This document shows positions 1-6,231 of a stretch of DNA of 6,231 nucleotides, one piece after another. Made by a program: the position numbers and the translations under genes. This stretch comes from Candidatus Pelagibacterales bacterium (GTDB lineage Bacteria > Pseudomonadota > Alphaproteobacteria > TMED109): positions 18,787-25,017 of the forward strand of contig NYVM01000021.1 in NCBI GenBank assembly GCA_002684605.1, given 5' to 3'. Below the pieces are notes generated by a model. That model ran no database searches and was not told the DNA's origin. It worked only from the letters and a program-made list of their open reading frames with translations. Each line of letters starts with the position of its first letter. Position 1 is the stretch's first letter.

Positions 1-519
1 GATCAAATTGATGTTTTAAATCGATTGATTAGGTGTGGCGAAAAATTTGATGCAACAGATATTTTTAGAGTAACAAGTGAATCTCCATTTTTATATCATA
101 AGGCAGTTGACAGTCTATGGGAGCAGCATTGTTCACAAAATAACGATGCTACTTTTTATGAAGATATAATTGATGGCTGTGGCTTTGAATTCATTCAATT
201 GGAAGCTCTAAAACATTCACATTTAAGGGGTAAGAAAAAGCACCGATCTGAATTATGCACTTTATATATTAGAGAAAATATAAGTGATTTTAAAGTTCAA
301 AAGGTTAAAGCACCTGATCATCTCAATCGAAAAGATTTACGTTTAACCGTTGATAACCCAGAGGATTTAGTTGTATGCAGAAAGGTCTTTAATCAGCTGA
401 AAGACCAATCGCCTCAAATTATTTTGGAGGATATTATTACTTATTTAGATCAAAATCCTGATTTAAAAGATTTAATCTATCCATTTACAATTGAGGGTTA
501 TAATACTATGTATATATAA
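1..519 (+). CDS. SpsF-type cytidylyltransferase, C-terminal part (5' end outside window)
   Basis: The frame is open from base 1 to the TAA at 517-519, giving 172 residues; the TTG at 25 is internal, so this is a truncated gene rather than one starting there. Full SpsF-like proteins are roughly 240-250 residues, so about 70-80 N-terminal residues, including the CTP-binding loop, are missing. Visible family signatures, counted from base 1, are DIFRVTSESPF (residues 20-30), DGCGFE, HRSELCTLYIRE (from residue 81) and RLTVDNPEDL (114-123). The last is the hallmark of the sugar cytidylyltransferase branch related to spore-coat SpsF and CMP-Kdo synthetase. The enzyme is expected to be cytosolic and to transfer CMP from CTP to an acidic sugar. 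It lies 3 bases upstream of the aminotransferase and in the same operon as a pseudaminic acid synthase, so a nonulosonic acid or related keto-sugar is the likely substrate. Family assignment is firm; the exact substrate is inferred. Confidence 0.88.
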   Translation, partial: DQIDVLNRLIRCGEKFDATDIFRVTSESPFLYHKAVDSLWEQHCSQNNDATFYEDIIDGCGFEFIQLEALKHSHLRGKKKHRSELCTLYIRENISDFKVQKVKAPDHLNRKDLRLTVDNPEDLVVCRKVFNQLKDQSPQIILEDIITYLDQNPDLKDLIYPFTIEGYNTMYI

Positions 520-522
520 TAT

Positions 523-1857
523 ATGAAAAGAAGTCAATCAATTCAATATAGAAAATCTATACATCAATTAATACCTGGAGGAGCACATACCTATTCAAAA
601 GGAGATGATCAATTTCCAGAGAATGCTCCTGCAGCGATATTAAAGGGAAAAGGAGCATTCGTCTGGGATGTTGATGGAAATAAATTTTTAGATTGTTCAA
701 TGGGATTAACAAGTGTAAGTTTAGGTCATGCACACGAACCTATTATCCAATCAATAAAAGAAGAATTAGACAAAGGTGTTAATTTTCAACGCCCCTCATA
801 TATTGAAAGAGAAATGGCAGAATCTTTTCTTTCTATTGTACCCCAACACGATCGAATTAAGTTTTCTAAAAATGGCTCAACCGCAACAACAGCTGCAGTG
901 AAATTAGCCCGTGCATATACAGGAAGAAAACTAGTGGCTTTTCCATCGGACCACCCTTTTTATAGTTATGATGATTGGTTTATTGGAAAAACAAAATGTA
1001 ACAGGGGAGTGCCAGATGAGGTAAGCGATTTAACAATAACATTTAAATCTTGTAATCTAGATTCTTTAAAAGCATTGTTTGAAGAATATCCTAATCAAAT
1101 TGCAGCTGTGATTACAGAGCCAGAAAAACCACATTGTTCAAATTGTTCTTGCGAACTGTCTTCCGGAGATTACCTGCAACAGGCTATTCAATTTACTCAA
1201 GAAAATGGGGCAGTTTTTATTTTAGATGAAATGATTAGTGGATTCAAAGTTGATTTTCCTGGATCTATCTCAAAATATAATCTTTCTCCTGATTTAGCAA
1301 CTTGGGGAAAAGGAATTGCGAATGGTTTTTCTTTTTGTGCTTTAACGGGTAAAAAAGAAATCATGGATTTGGGGGGTATAAAGAATCAAGGGGAAGAGAA
1401 AATATTTTTGATTTCAACTACACATGGAGGAGAAACCCATTCTATTCGTGCTGGAATTAAAACTATAGAGGAATTTAAAGACAAAAATGTAATTGAACAT
1501 AATCATAGAATAGGGAATTTAATTATTGATAAAACTCAAGAAATAATTAACCTAATGCAGTTGGAAGACTTCATTGAAGTAACACCATGTCCTTGGATGA
1601 TAGTATTTTCTTTTAAGAATAATAACCAAGATATTTGTAATGGGCATCGAACTTATTTCTTACAAGAAATGATTAACGAAAATATTTTATTTCAAGGAAT
1701 TTTTGTGCCATGCTTAAGTCACAGTCATAAAGAAGCTACTTTTTTCATAAATGCTTTTGAAAAAGTAGTAAGAAAGTATAAAGTAATTCTTGATTCAGGA
1801 TATAAAGACTTTTTATCAGGAGAACCAACTAAGGCAGTCTTTAGAAAATATAATTAA
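523..1857 (+). CDS. Class III PLP aminotransferase, glutamate-1-semialdehyde aminomutase-like
   Basis: This 444-residue protein has the length and motif order of the class III (GSA aminomutase/ornithine) aminotransferases. PGGAHTYSKG (18-27) is the N-terminal signature. NGSTATTAAVKLARAYTGR (117-135) matches the phosphate-binding NSGTEA...RLAR.YTGR region. HPFYSYDDWF (144-153) corresponds to the cofactor-stacking loop, and ITEP (197-200) follows. LDEMISGF (234-241) carries the pyridine-binding Asp235, and WGKGIANG (261-268) carries the probable Schiff-base Lys263. HGGETHS (311-317) is also conserved. All key catalytic positions are present, so it should be active. It begins 3 bases after the cytidylyltransferase stop, without a Shine-Dalgarno sequence. 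Its neighbours argue against tetrapyrrole synthesis. I infer amination of a carbonyl on a sugar or sugar precursor destined for the cell surface; the true substrate cannot be read from sequence. An unusual CxxCxC cluster lies at 205-210. Confidence 0.9.
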   Translation: MKRSQSIQYRKSIHQLIPGGAHTYSKGDDQFPENAPAAILKGKGAFVWDVDGNKFLDCSMGLTSVSLGHAHEPIIQSIKEELDKGVNFQRPSYIEREMAESFLSIVPQHDRIKFSKNGSTATTAAVKLARAYTGRKLVAFPSDHPFYSYDDWFIGKTKCNRGVPDEVSDLTITFKSCNLDSLKALFEEYPNQIAAVITEPEKPHCSNCSCELSSGDYLQQAIQFTQENGAVFILDEMISGFKVDFPGSISKYNLSPDLATWGKGIANGFSFCALTGKKEIMDLGGIKNQGEEKIFLISTTHGGETHSIRAGIKTIEEFKDKNVIEHNHRIGNLIIDKTQEIINLMQLEDFIEVTPCPWMIVFSFKNNNQDICNGHRTYFLQEMINENILFQGIFVPCLSHSHKEATFFINAFEKVVRKYKVILDSGYKDFLSGEPTKAVFRKYN

Positions 1858-1861
1858 CTAA

Positions 1862-2054
1862 ATGGATTTTTTGTTTTTGAGTGAAAAAAAAAATCTTGCA
1901 ATGTTTAATTTTTTGTCATTATATGGGAGCGTTTCGTGGAAAAGTAATGAACTAGAATTGGAAGAATTAAAATTATTTGATTGGATCATTTCATTTAAAA
2001 AAAGAATTACCACCAAAATTAGATTTGAACACTAAAATAAACAACATAAAATGA
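1862..2054 (+). pseudogene. Short ORF, possible remnant or frameshifted gene
   Basis: An ATG at 1862, 4 bases after the aminotransferase stop, opens a 57-codon frame ending at TAA 2033-2035. It begins MDFLFLSEKKNLAMFNFLSL and contains FDWIISF. Dropping one A from the seven-A run at 1997-2003 moves the reading to another frame, which continues KKELPPKLDLNTKI and stops at TGA 2052-2054. That stop overlaps the ATG of the next gene as ATGA, the same junction type seen at 2233. Tight spacing, protein-like composition and the tidy new junction suggest that a gene was or is here. A further ten-A run lies at 1884-1893. The start and the 'DWIISF' piece faintly recall formyltransferase-like sugar enzymes (normally over 200 residues), which would make this a heavily deleted remnant, but that link is weak. 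It could instead be an intact small protein of 57 residues, or non-coding spacer. Confidence 0.35.
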
Positions 2055-2236
2055 CAGATTTAGAAATCATCGACGAAATTGAAAAAGTAAGATCAAAAAA
2101 CAATATAAATTGGATGAATATATTGAGACTATCATTTAAACATGCACCAAATGAAGCTAGAAAAATTGTTTCAAAAATTAATCAAGATGATGGTAAAATA
2201 AGTGAATTGTTGAAATTATTATCAAACAATCAATGA
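2051..2236 (+). CDS. 61-residue helical protein coupled to pseudaminic acid synthase
   Basis: This small ORF encodes a highly charged, probably all-helical protein with no signal peptide or membrane segment. Its core is NINWMNILRLSFKHAPNEAR (19-38), followed by KINQDDGKISELLKLL (42-57). The pattern of a helix, an INWM turn, an 'FKHAP' helix and a short ISELL helix looks like a compact helical bundle. I associate similar small ORFs with NeuB/PseI-type synthase genes in surface-sugar clusters, from memory and not from a search. The TGA stop (2234-2236) overlaps the ATG of the synthase (2233-2235) as ATGA, so the two are almost certainly translationally coupled and made in similar amounts. This fits a structural or regulatory partner of the synthase, or a small adaptor or carrier; there is no DSL-type phosphopantetheine serine motif, so an acyl carrier role is not supported. 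The function is unknown. Confidence 0.82.
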   Translation: MTDLEIIDEIEKVRSKNNINWMNILRLSFKHAPNEARKIVSKINQDDGKISELLKLLSNNQ

Positions 2237-3270
2237 ATCCACCTGTTTTACTAAGCAAATTTAATTCGGTATTTATTATTGCAGAGCTTTCCGCAAATCA
2301 TAATGGAAGTCTTAACATTGCAATTGAAACAATAAGGGCGGCTAAAAGGGCCGGTGCAGATGCAATTAAACTACAGACCTATACTGCTGATACAATAACC
2401 ATAAATTCAAATAAAAATGATTTTATTATAAATAATGGTAGTATATGGGATGGGGATACCTTCTATAAACTTTATGAAAAAGCCCATACACCATGGGAGT
2501 GGCATGAAGAATTATTTAGGGTAGCAAAAGAAGAAGGTCTCCTTTGTTTTTCTTCTCCTTTTGATTTTACTGCAGTGGATTTTTTGGAGACCCTTGGAAA
2601 TCCAATATATAAAATAGCCTCTTTTGAAATCACTGACATTCCATTAATTGAATATATTGCCTCTAAGGGTAAGCCTCTTATCATTTCAACTGGAATTGCT
2701 GGCTTAGATGACATAAAATTAGCATTGAATGCATGTAATAAAAATAAAAATATAGCATTATTGAAGTGTACATCAAGTTATCCTGCACCTGTTGAAGAAG
2801 CAAATTTAATTATGATTAAAGATTTGGCAGATAGATTTGGGGTAATAACTGGTTTATCCGATCATACATTAGGAATTACTGCTCCGGTGATTGCTGTTAC
2901 TCAAGGAGCAAAAATAATTGAAAAACATTTTATTTTGGATAAATCTATAGGAGGGCCTGACGCTAGTTTTTCATTAAATGAGGAGGAATTCACCCAAATG
3001 GTAAAAGCCGTCAGAGAGACTGAAGTAGCATTGGGAGAAGTAAATTATAAATTAACAGAAAAACAACTTCAAGGGAGAAATTTTTCTCGTTCTCTTTACG
3101 TTACTGAAGATGTAAAAAAAGGTGAATTAATTACTAACGAAAACATGAGATCTGTCAGACCAGGTTTTGGAATACACCCTAAGCACACACCTTCTTTACT
3201 GGGAAAAAAATTCAATCAAAATATTTCAAAAGGATCTAGGATGTCTTTTAATTTCGTAACTAAAAAATAA
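2233..3270 (+). CDS. pseI: Pseudaminic acid synthase (NeuB superfamily)
   Basis: This 345-residue enzyme condenses phosphoenolpyruvate with a 6-carbon diacetamido sugar to make the 9-carbon acid pseudaminate. The N-terminal TIM barrel (about 10-265) shows AELSANHNGS (17-26), KLQTYTADT (46-54), TPWEWH (86-91, typical of PseI), SSPFD (107-111), KIASFEITD (127-135), ISTG (151-154), KCTSSYPAP (178-186), GLSDHTLG (207-214), EKHF (230-233) and GGPDASFS (240-247). His211 and His232 correspond to the two metal-binding histidines of the NeuB family. The C-terminal SAF (antifreeze-like) domain, about 284-345, starts at NFSRSLYV and includes RSVRPGFGIHP (306-316). Length and both domains are complete, so the enzyme should be functional. 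The start overlaps the upstream stop as ATGA. The motif spelling favours pseudaminate over sialic or legionaminic acid synthase; a modified substrate remains possible given the unusual neighbours. Confidence 0.94.
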   Translation: MNPPVLLSKFNSVFIIAELSANHNGSLNIAIETIRAAKRAGADAIKLQTYTADTITINSNKNDFIINNGSIWDGDTFYKLYEKAHTPWEWHEELFRVAKEEGLLCFSSPFDFTAVDFLETLGNPIYKIASFEITDIPLIEYIASKGKPLIISTGIAGLDDIKLALNACNKNKNIALLKCTSSYPAPVEEANLIMIKDLADRFGVITGLSDHTLGITAPVIAVTQGAKIIEKHFILDKSIGGPDASFSLNEEEFTQMVKAVRETEVALGEVNYKLTEKQLQGRNFSRSLYVTEDVKKGELITNENMRSVRPGFGIHPKHTPSLLGKKFNQNISKGSRMSFNFVTKK

Positions 3271-3274
3271 AAAT

Positions 3275-5182
3275 ATGAAGTATAGAATTTATTGTTCAAA
3301 CTCAAAAAAAGTAAATAAAACAATAAAATCAACCCCACTTATTTATCAAAATAATAACTTTTCAATTCATGGGACTCATTTCATAAAACAATGGAAAAAT
3401 GATGAAGGCAATAATTTTTTTCTTATTGGAGATATTATTGGGCAAAGAGTATTAGGCGACAAATTATCAAACATTGAGAGTTACACTCTTTTCGAAAAAA
3501 AAGAAAATACAACCCTTATTGAAGGAAGGTATATTGTTATTGAAGTGACTAATCAGAATAAAGTTTCTATCTGGGCAGACCAATTTAGTAGAGCAGAAAT
3601 TTTTTGGGCAAAAAATGAAAATGGTGATATTGAAGTCACCTCTGGAATAGACATGTTTTCTGAAGACATAAATATGGGGCCAATAGACCAAAATAGTTTA
3701 GCGCAATTTATAACTATATACGGCAATAGACCTTTAAAAAAGCATACGCTTCACGAAAATATTAATCGACTAGGAATTTTGGAGACATTTACATTTTCAA
3801 ATGATAACATATATATCAACAAAATAGAATTTAAACCCAAAACTACATTTTCAAAAGAAAATACTTTAAAACTAAATAAATATGCAGACTTTTTTATTGA
3901 GTCTGTTAGGGCGCGTTCATCTGCTACTCAAAATATTGTTTTTTTGTCATCAGGCTGGGATTCCACTTCGATTTTAGCTACCCTTTGTCATTTATTTGAC
4001 GCTTCAAAAATAGAGTGTATTATTGGAAGGATGAAATACTCGAATAGAAGTGAAATAATTAATCAATTTGAGTTAGATAGAGCTCAAAAAATGGCAGATT
4101 ATTATAATGTGAAGCTTCACATAGTTGAACTTAATTATACTGAATCAATTAAAGAATTTATTCGAGATTCAAAATCTATTTTTAGGTCTCAACAGTTTGG
4201 AGGTTTCACTGGTTTAAATCACTGGCTTCTTGCAAAAGGGGCAAAAAAAATAGCTCATCCAAATGCAGTAGTTTTTGCAGGTGAAATTAGTGATGGTGCT
4301 CATAATTTAGGTTTTAGCCAATATTTTTCAATTTATCATCCTAGTTCACATTCTTTTAGAGAGTATAGTGACAAAATGGCCTCGTATTTGTTCGGGCCAA
4401 CTTTTTTATCTCAACTTATTAATGGAAACCATGAAGATGATCCAGTATGGAAAATTCTTATGTCATATTATAAGGACTCTAAATTTGACAGTCCTAAACA
4501 AGGGAAAGATGATATCACAGCTCAATTATTAAGCACTTTTTTTCTCAGTGGGGGGAGAATACCACTCTATTCCAAAGATAATTCTAAAATACTTACTGAA
4601 AAAGGAAGAAAATCACTTTTGATTAATGCAGAAGAAACTTATTTGAATGAGTTTAAGGGTAAAGTTGATTTTAATAATTTGTACTCACATTACCTTCATT
4701 TATATCACTCTTTTCATTGGCAAGGAGGAACAGTAGCTACCTTAGAACATATGTGTGATGCTTTTGGCTTGAAATGCAGATTACCTTTTATTGATCAAAA
4801 AATAATTGGTTTTCTCTCTGAAATGCCTGAGAGCTGGGGGAGAGGCTTAGAATTAAATAATACAAAATTCCCTCTCAAATGGATGCTAACCAATAGAATA
4901 GACTATCCGATCCATTTACAGGAAGGACCACATTCATATCTTTATGATGTCAACCCTTCTTTTTCGCATATGGATGAGATTGTCAATGCATCCTCATTAA
5001 CTTTATTGTTTCGTGAATTATTCCAGGATGAAGATTTCATTAAAATATATGATCCACAATATTTTGATATAAATTATATTAAAGGTGTTGTTTCAAAATT
5101 ATTATCAGGGAAAACCCTTGAAGGGCAGGAATTGTTAGATATACTAAGTGTAGGAAATCTAATTGCCTTTGGAATAGTTTAA
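3275..5182 (+). CDS. Asparagine-synthetase-like ATPase, glutaminase cysteine absent
   Basis: A 635-residue protein with the two-part layout of class B asparagine synthetases. The N-terminal region (about 1-190) resembles the Ntn-type glutaminase fold (EGRYIVIE near 87-94, followed by WADQFSRAEIFW), but the chain begins Met-Lys-Tyr and lacks the Cys2 that AsnB needs to hydrolyse glutamine. The synthetase half has a PP-loop, SSGWDST (225-231), where AsnB has SGGxDS, and the late motif CRLPFID (501-507) after GGTVATLEH. ATP binding and adenylation of a carboxylate are therefore plausible, with free ammonia or another amine as nucleophile. It follows pseI by 4 bases, so it probably acts on the same sugar. 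A comparable role is known for the unrelated PseA/WbpG-type amidotransferases, which make acetamidino groups on nonulosonic acids or other sugars. That function here is inference. No signal peptide or membrane helix is visible; it should be cytosolic. Confidence 0.82.
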   Translation: MKYRIYCSNSKKVNKTIKSTPLIYQNNNFSIHGTHFIKQWKNDEGNNFFLIGDIIGQRVLGDKLSNIESYTLFEKKENTTLIEGRYIVIEVTNQNKVSIWADQFSRAEIFWAKNENGDIEVTSGIDMFSEDINMGPIDQNSLAQFITIYGNRPLKKHTLHENINRLGILETFTFSNDNIYINKIEFKPKTTFSKENTLKLNKYADFFIESVRARSSATQNIVFLSSGWDSTSILATLCHLFDASKIECIIGRMKYSNRSEIINQFELDRAQKMADYYNVKLHIVELNYTESIKEFIRDSKSIFRSQQFGGFTGLNHWLLAKGAKKIAHPNAVVFAGEISDGAHNLGFSQYFSIYHPSSHSFREYSDKMASYLFGPTFLSQLINGNHEDDPVWKILMSYYKDSKFDSPKQGKDDITAQLLSTFFLSGGRIPLYSKDNSKILTEKGRKSLLINAEETYLNEFKGKVDFNNLYSHYLHLYHSFHWQGGTVATLEHMCDAFGLKCRLPFIDQKIIGFLSEMPESWGRGLELNNTKFPLKWMLTNRIDYPIHLQEGPHSYLYDVNPSFSHMDEIVNASSLTLLFRELFQDEDFIKIYDPQYFDINYIKGVVSKLLSGKTLEGQELLDILSVGNLIAFGIV

Positions 5183-5230
5183 GAAAAAAACTATTAAAAA
5201 ATTACCCTTAATTTCTCAATAAATTAATTA

Positions 5231-6133
5231 ATGAAAACTATTTTTATAGATAATATTTCTTTTTATGTTTTTATTAAACTGATCTTTCTTTCGAGAAGTT
5301 ATATTGAAATCAAAGTCTTGAATGATCCTAATAAAACAGAATCATTTTTTATCAGAGTACTGATCTTTTTTGGATATAGAGTTAATATCGAATCTTTTTT
5401 TTACGGAGATTTACATGGATCATCAGGAGAAGCCCTTACTTTTATCTCTAGAAAAAAAGCTTCACTCTTAGCATTAGAATTTTCAAAATTTATTATGAAT
5501 GATAAAGAAATAATAAAATTTGGTAAAAAATCTCCAGAAATAAAAAACATTATTGAGTTATTTATTTCAAAAAAAACTATGATGGAATTTGAGTACTATG
5601 TACTTAGAGTAGAATACATTAATAAAATCCATAATGATAAAGCTGATCTATGGGTTAAAAACTCACTTTTAATTAATTCCACTTTCATTCAAAATTCTTT
5701 TAAAAGCCTAAATATTGTTATCTATAAATCAATTAAAAAAGAAGTTTTTTTCTTTTTGAAAAAAATCTTAAAAATTTTTTTAATGATATTTAAGTCTTTA
5801 AAAAAAGTTGATTTACAAAAGAAAACTTATCATCTAGTTGCTCTAGCAAGCGATGAAATAAATTTAAATACTGATAAAAGACATTTTCCTCACTGGTTTA
5901 AAAAAAACAAGTATCAAACATTAATTCTGAATATGAACTTGTTTCCAGTAAAAATATCCAAGGAAGATTGTAAAAAGAATAAAATTTCCATAGTTGATAA
6001 AATAAATGCTCTATCCTTTTTCAATCAATTTCAAAGAAGATTTTTCAAATTAAGTAATCAAAACCATTTTCCAATCCAGCTAATTAGTTTGATAAAAGAA
6101 TTATTTTTTTTGAGTGAAAATTGCTATTATTGA
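5231..6133 (+). CDS. Unrecognised Lys/Ile/Phe-rich protein of a surface-sugar cluster
   Basis: I cannot assign this 300-residue ORF with confidence. It is rich in Lys, Ile, Phe and Asn, and its DNA has more A and T runs than its neighbours. Residues 1-150 are mixed alpha/beta and include SRKKASLLALEFSKF (73-87), a Tyr-Val-Leu-Arg stretch (123-126) and ADLWV (138-142). Residues 156-182 form a basic, strongly hydrophobic stretch (KKEVFFFLKKILKIFLMIF) that could sit on the membrane face. YHLVALASDE (190-199) then looks like the first strand of a Rossmann-type domain. This order, an N-terminal module, a basic amphipathic linker and then a Rossmann start, suggests the front half of a GT-B-like glycosyltransferase or similar surface-carbohydrate protein, normally longer than 450 residues; the ORF may therefore be prematurely ended. 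The ATG at 5231 follows a 48-base gap, the largest clean gap in the window, and has no Shine-Dalgarno sequence. Confidence 0.6.
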   Translation: MKTIFIDNISFYVFIKLIFLSRSYIEIKVLNDPNKTESFFIRVLIFFGYRVNIESFFYGDLHGSSGEALTFISRKKASLLALEFSKFIMNDKEIIKFGKKSPEIKNIIELFISKKTMMEFEYYVLRVEYINKIHNDKADLWVKNSLLINSTFIQNSFKSLNIVIYKSIKKEVFFFLKKILKIFLMIFKSLKKVDLQKKTYHLVALASDEINLNTDKRHFPHWFKKNKYQTLILNMNLFPVKISKEDCKKNKISIVDKINALSFFNQFQRRFFKLSNQNHFPIQLISLIKELFFLSENCYY

Positions 6134-6231
6134 TTTAAAAAAATTAAATGCAAAAAATTCATTTATATAGACCCTCAACAGCCAATAACTGATGCTGTTC
6201 AATTAATTTCCGCAGACTTAAAAATCAAAAC
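6114..6231 (+). pseudogene. Start of a following gene, apparently frameshifted; runs off window
   Basis: A GTG at 6114, inside the last 20 bases of the upstream ORF, opens a frame reading VKIAIIDLKKLNAKNSFI and stopping at TAG 6168-6170. A different frame, the one in which the upstream ORF ends at 6133, is open from 6134 to the window end and reads protein-like text: FIYIDPQQPITDAV (from 6158), then QLISADLKIK. That second stretch has no ATG, GTG or TTG of its own. Adding one A to the seven-A run (6137-6143) or the six-A run (6152-6157) joins the two into one continuous protein. The pattern, a first beta strand (KIAIID), then DPQQP and an amphipathic helix, is compatible with a Rossmann or B12-binding-type N-terminus, but too little is present to name a family. 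The alternative is that the upstream gene reads through its TGA. Confidence 0.35.

Noticed and set aside
1874..1887. 14-base repeat TTTTTGAGTGAAAA, found again at 6107-6120
   Set aside because: Low-complexity flanks and only two copies; probably coincidence, although both copies lie near gene junctions.
1896..1924. Sigma70-like TTGCAA, 17 bases, TTATAT
   Set aside because: Near-consensus hexamers are common at this base composition, the site sits inside the possible short ORF, and the host may use a different promoter consensus.
2472..2714. 80-codon ORF on the minus strand
   Set aside because: It lies wholly inside pseI, which has clear conserved motifs across this stretch; its translation shows no family features.
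3467..3691. 74-codon ORF on the minus strand
   Set aside because: It is antisense to the AsnB-like gene and looks like a chance open frame in AT-rich DNA.
5173..5195. Perfect 8-bp inverted repeat AATAGTTT...AAACTATT with a 7-base loop, over the stop of the AsnB-like gene
   Set aside because: Only one G-C pair and followed by A, not T, so it is not a convincing terminator; such repeats are expected by chance in DNA this AT-rich.

Overview
This window is a single-direction (+ strand) gene cluster from a very AT-rich bacterium. The genes are packed tightly: gaps of 3-4 bases and one ATGA stop/start overlap are seen. The content is typical of surface-polysaccharide, O-antigen or flagellin-glycosylation loci that build and activate a nonulosonic (sialic-acid-like) sugar. 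None of the starts has a convincing Shine-Dalgarno sequence; the upstream bases are almost all A and T. This is usual in Bacteroidota, so a Bacteroidota host is my best guess, but other AT-rich lineages are not excluded.

Layout. 1-519: C-terminal two thirds of an SpsF-type cytidylyltransferase, cut by the window edge. 523-1857: class III PLP aminotransferase of the glutamate-1-semialdehyde aminomutase fold, most likely a sugar-modifying enzyme rather than a haem enzyme. 1862-2054: a stretch with a short ORF that looks like the remnant or frameshifted form of another gene. 2051-2236: a 61-residue charged helical protein, translationally coupled to the next gene. 2233-3270: pseudaminic acid synthase (PseI, NeuB superfamily), the best-supported gene here. 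3275-5182: an asparagine-synthetase-like protein with a PP-loop ATPase domain but no glutaminase cysteine. 5231-6133: an unrecognised Lys/Ile/Phe-rich protein. 6114-6231: what looks like the start of a further gene, readable only if a one-base frameshift is assumed.

Working model (inference). PseI condenses a 6-carbon amino sugar with phosphoenolpyruvate to give a 9-carbon nonulosonic acid. The SpsF-like enzyme activates this or a related sugar with CTP. The class III aminotransferase and the AsnB-like ligase would add amino or amide/amidine decorations. The 61-residue protein is probably a structural or regulatory partner of PseI. The early pathway enzymes (PseB, PseC, PseG, PseH) are not in the window and may lie upstream.

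No tRNA, rRNA, CRISPR array, insertion sequence or convincing terminator was seen.
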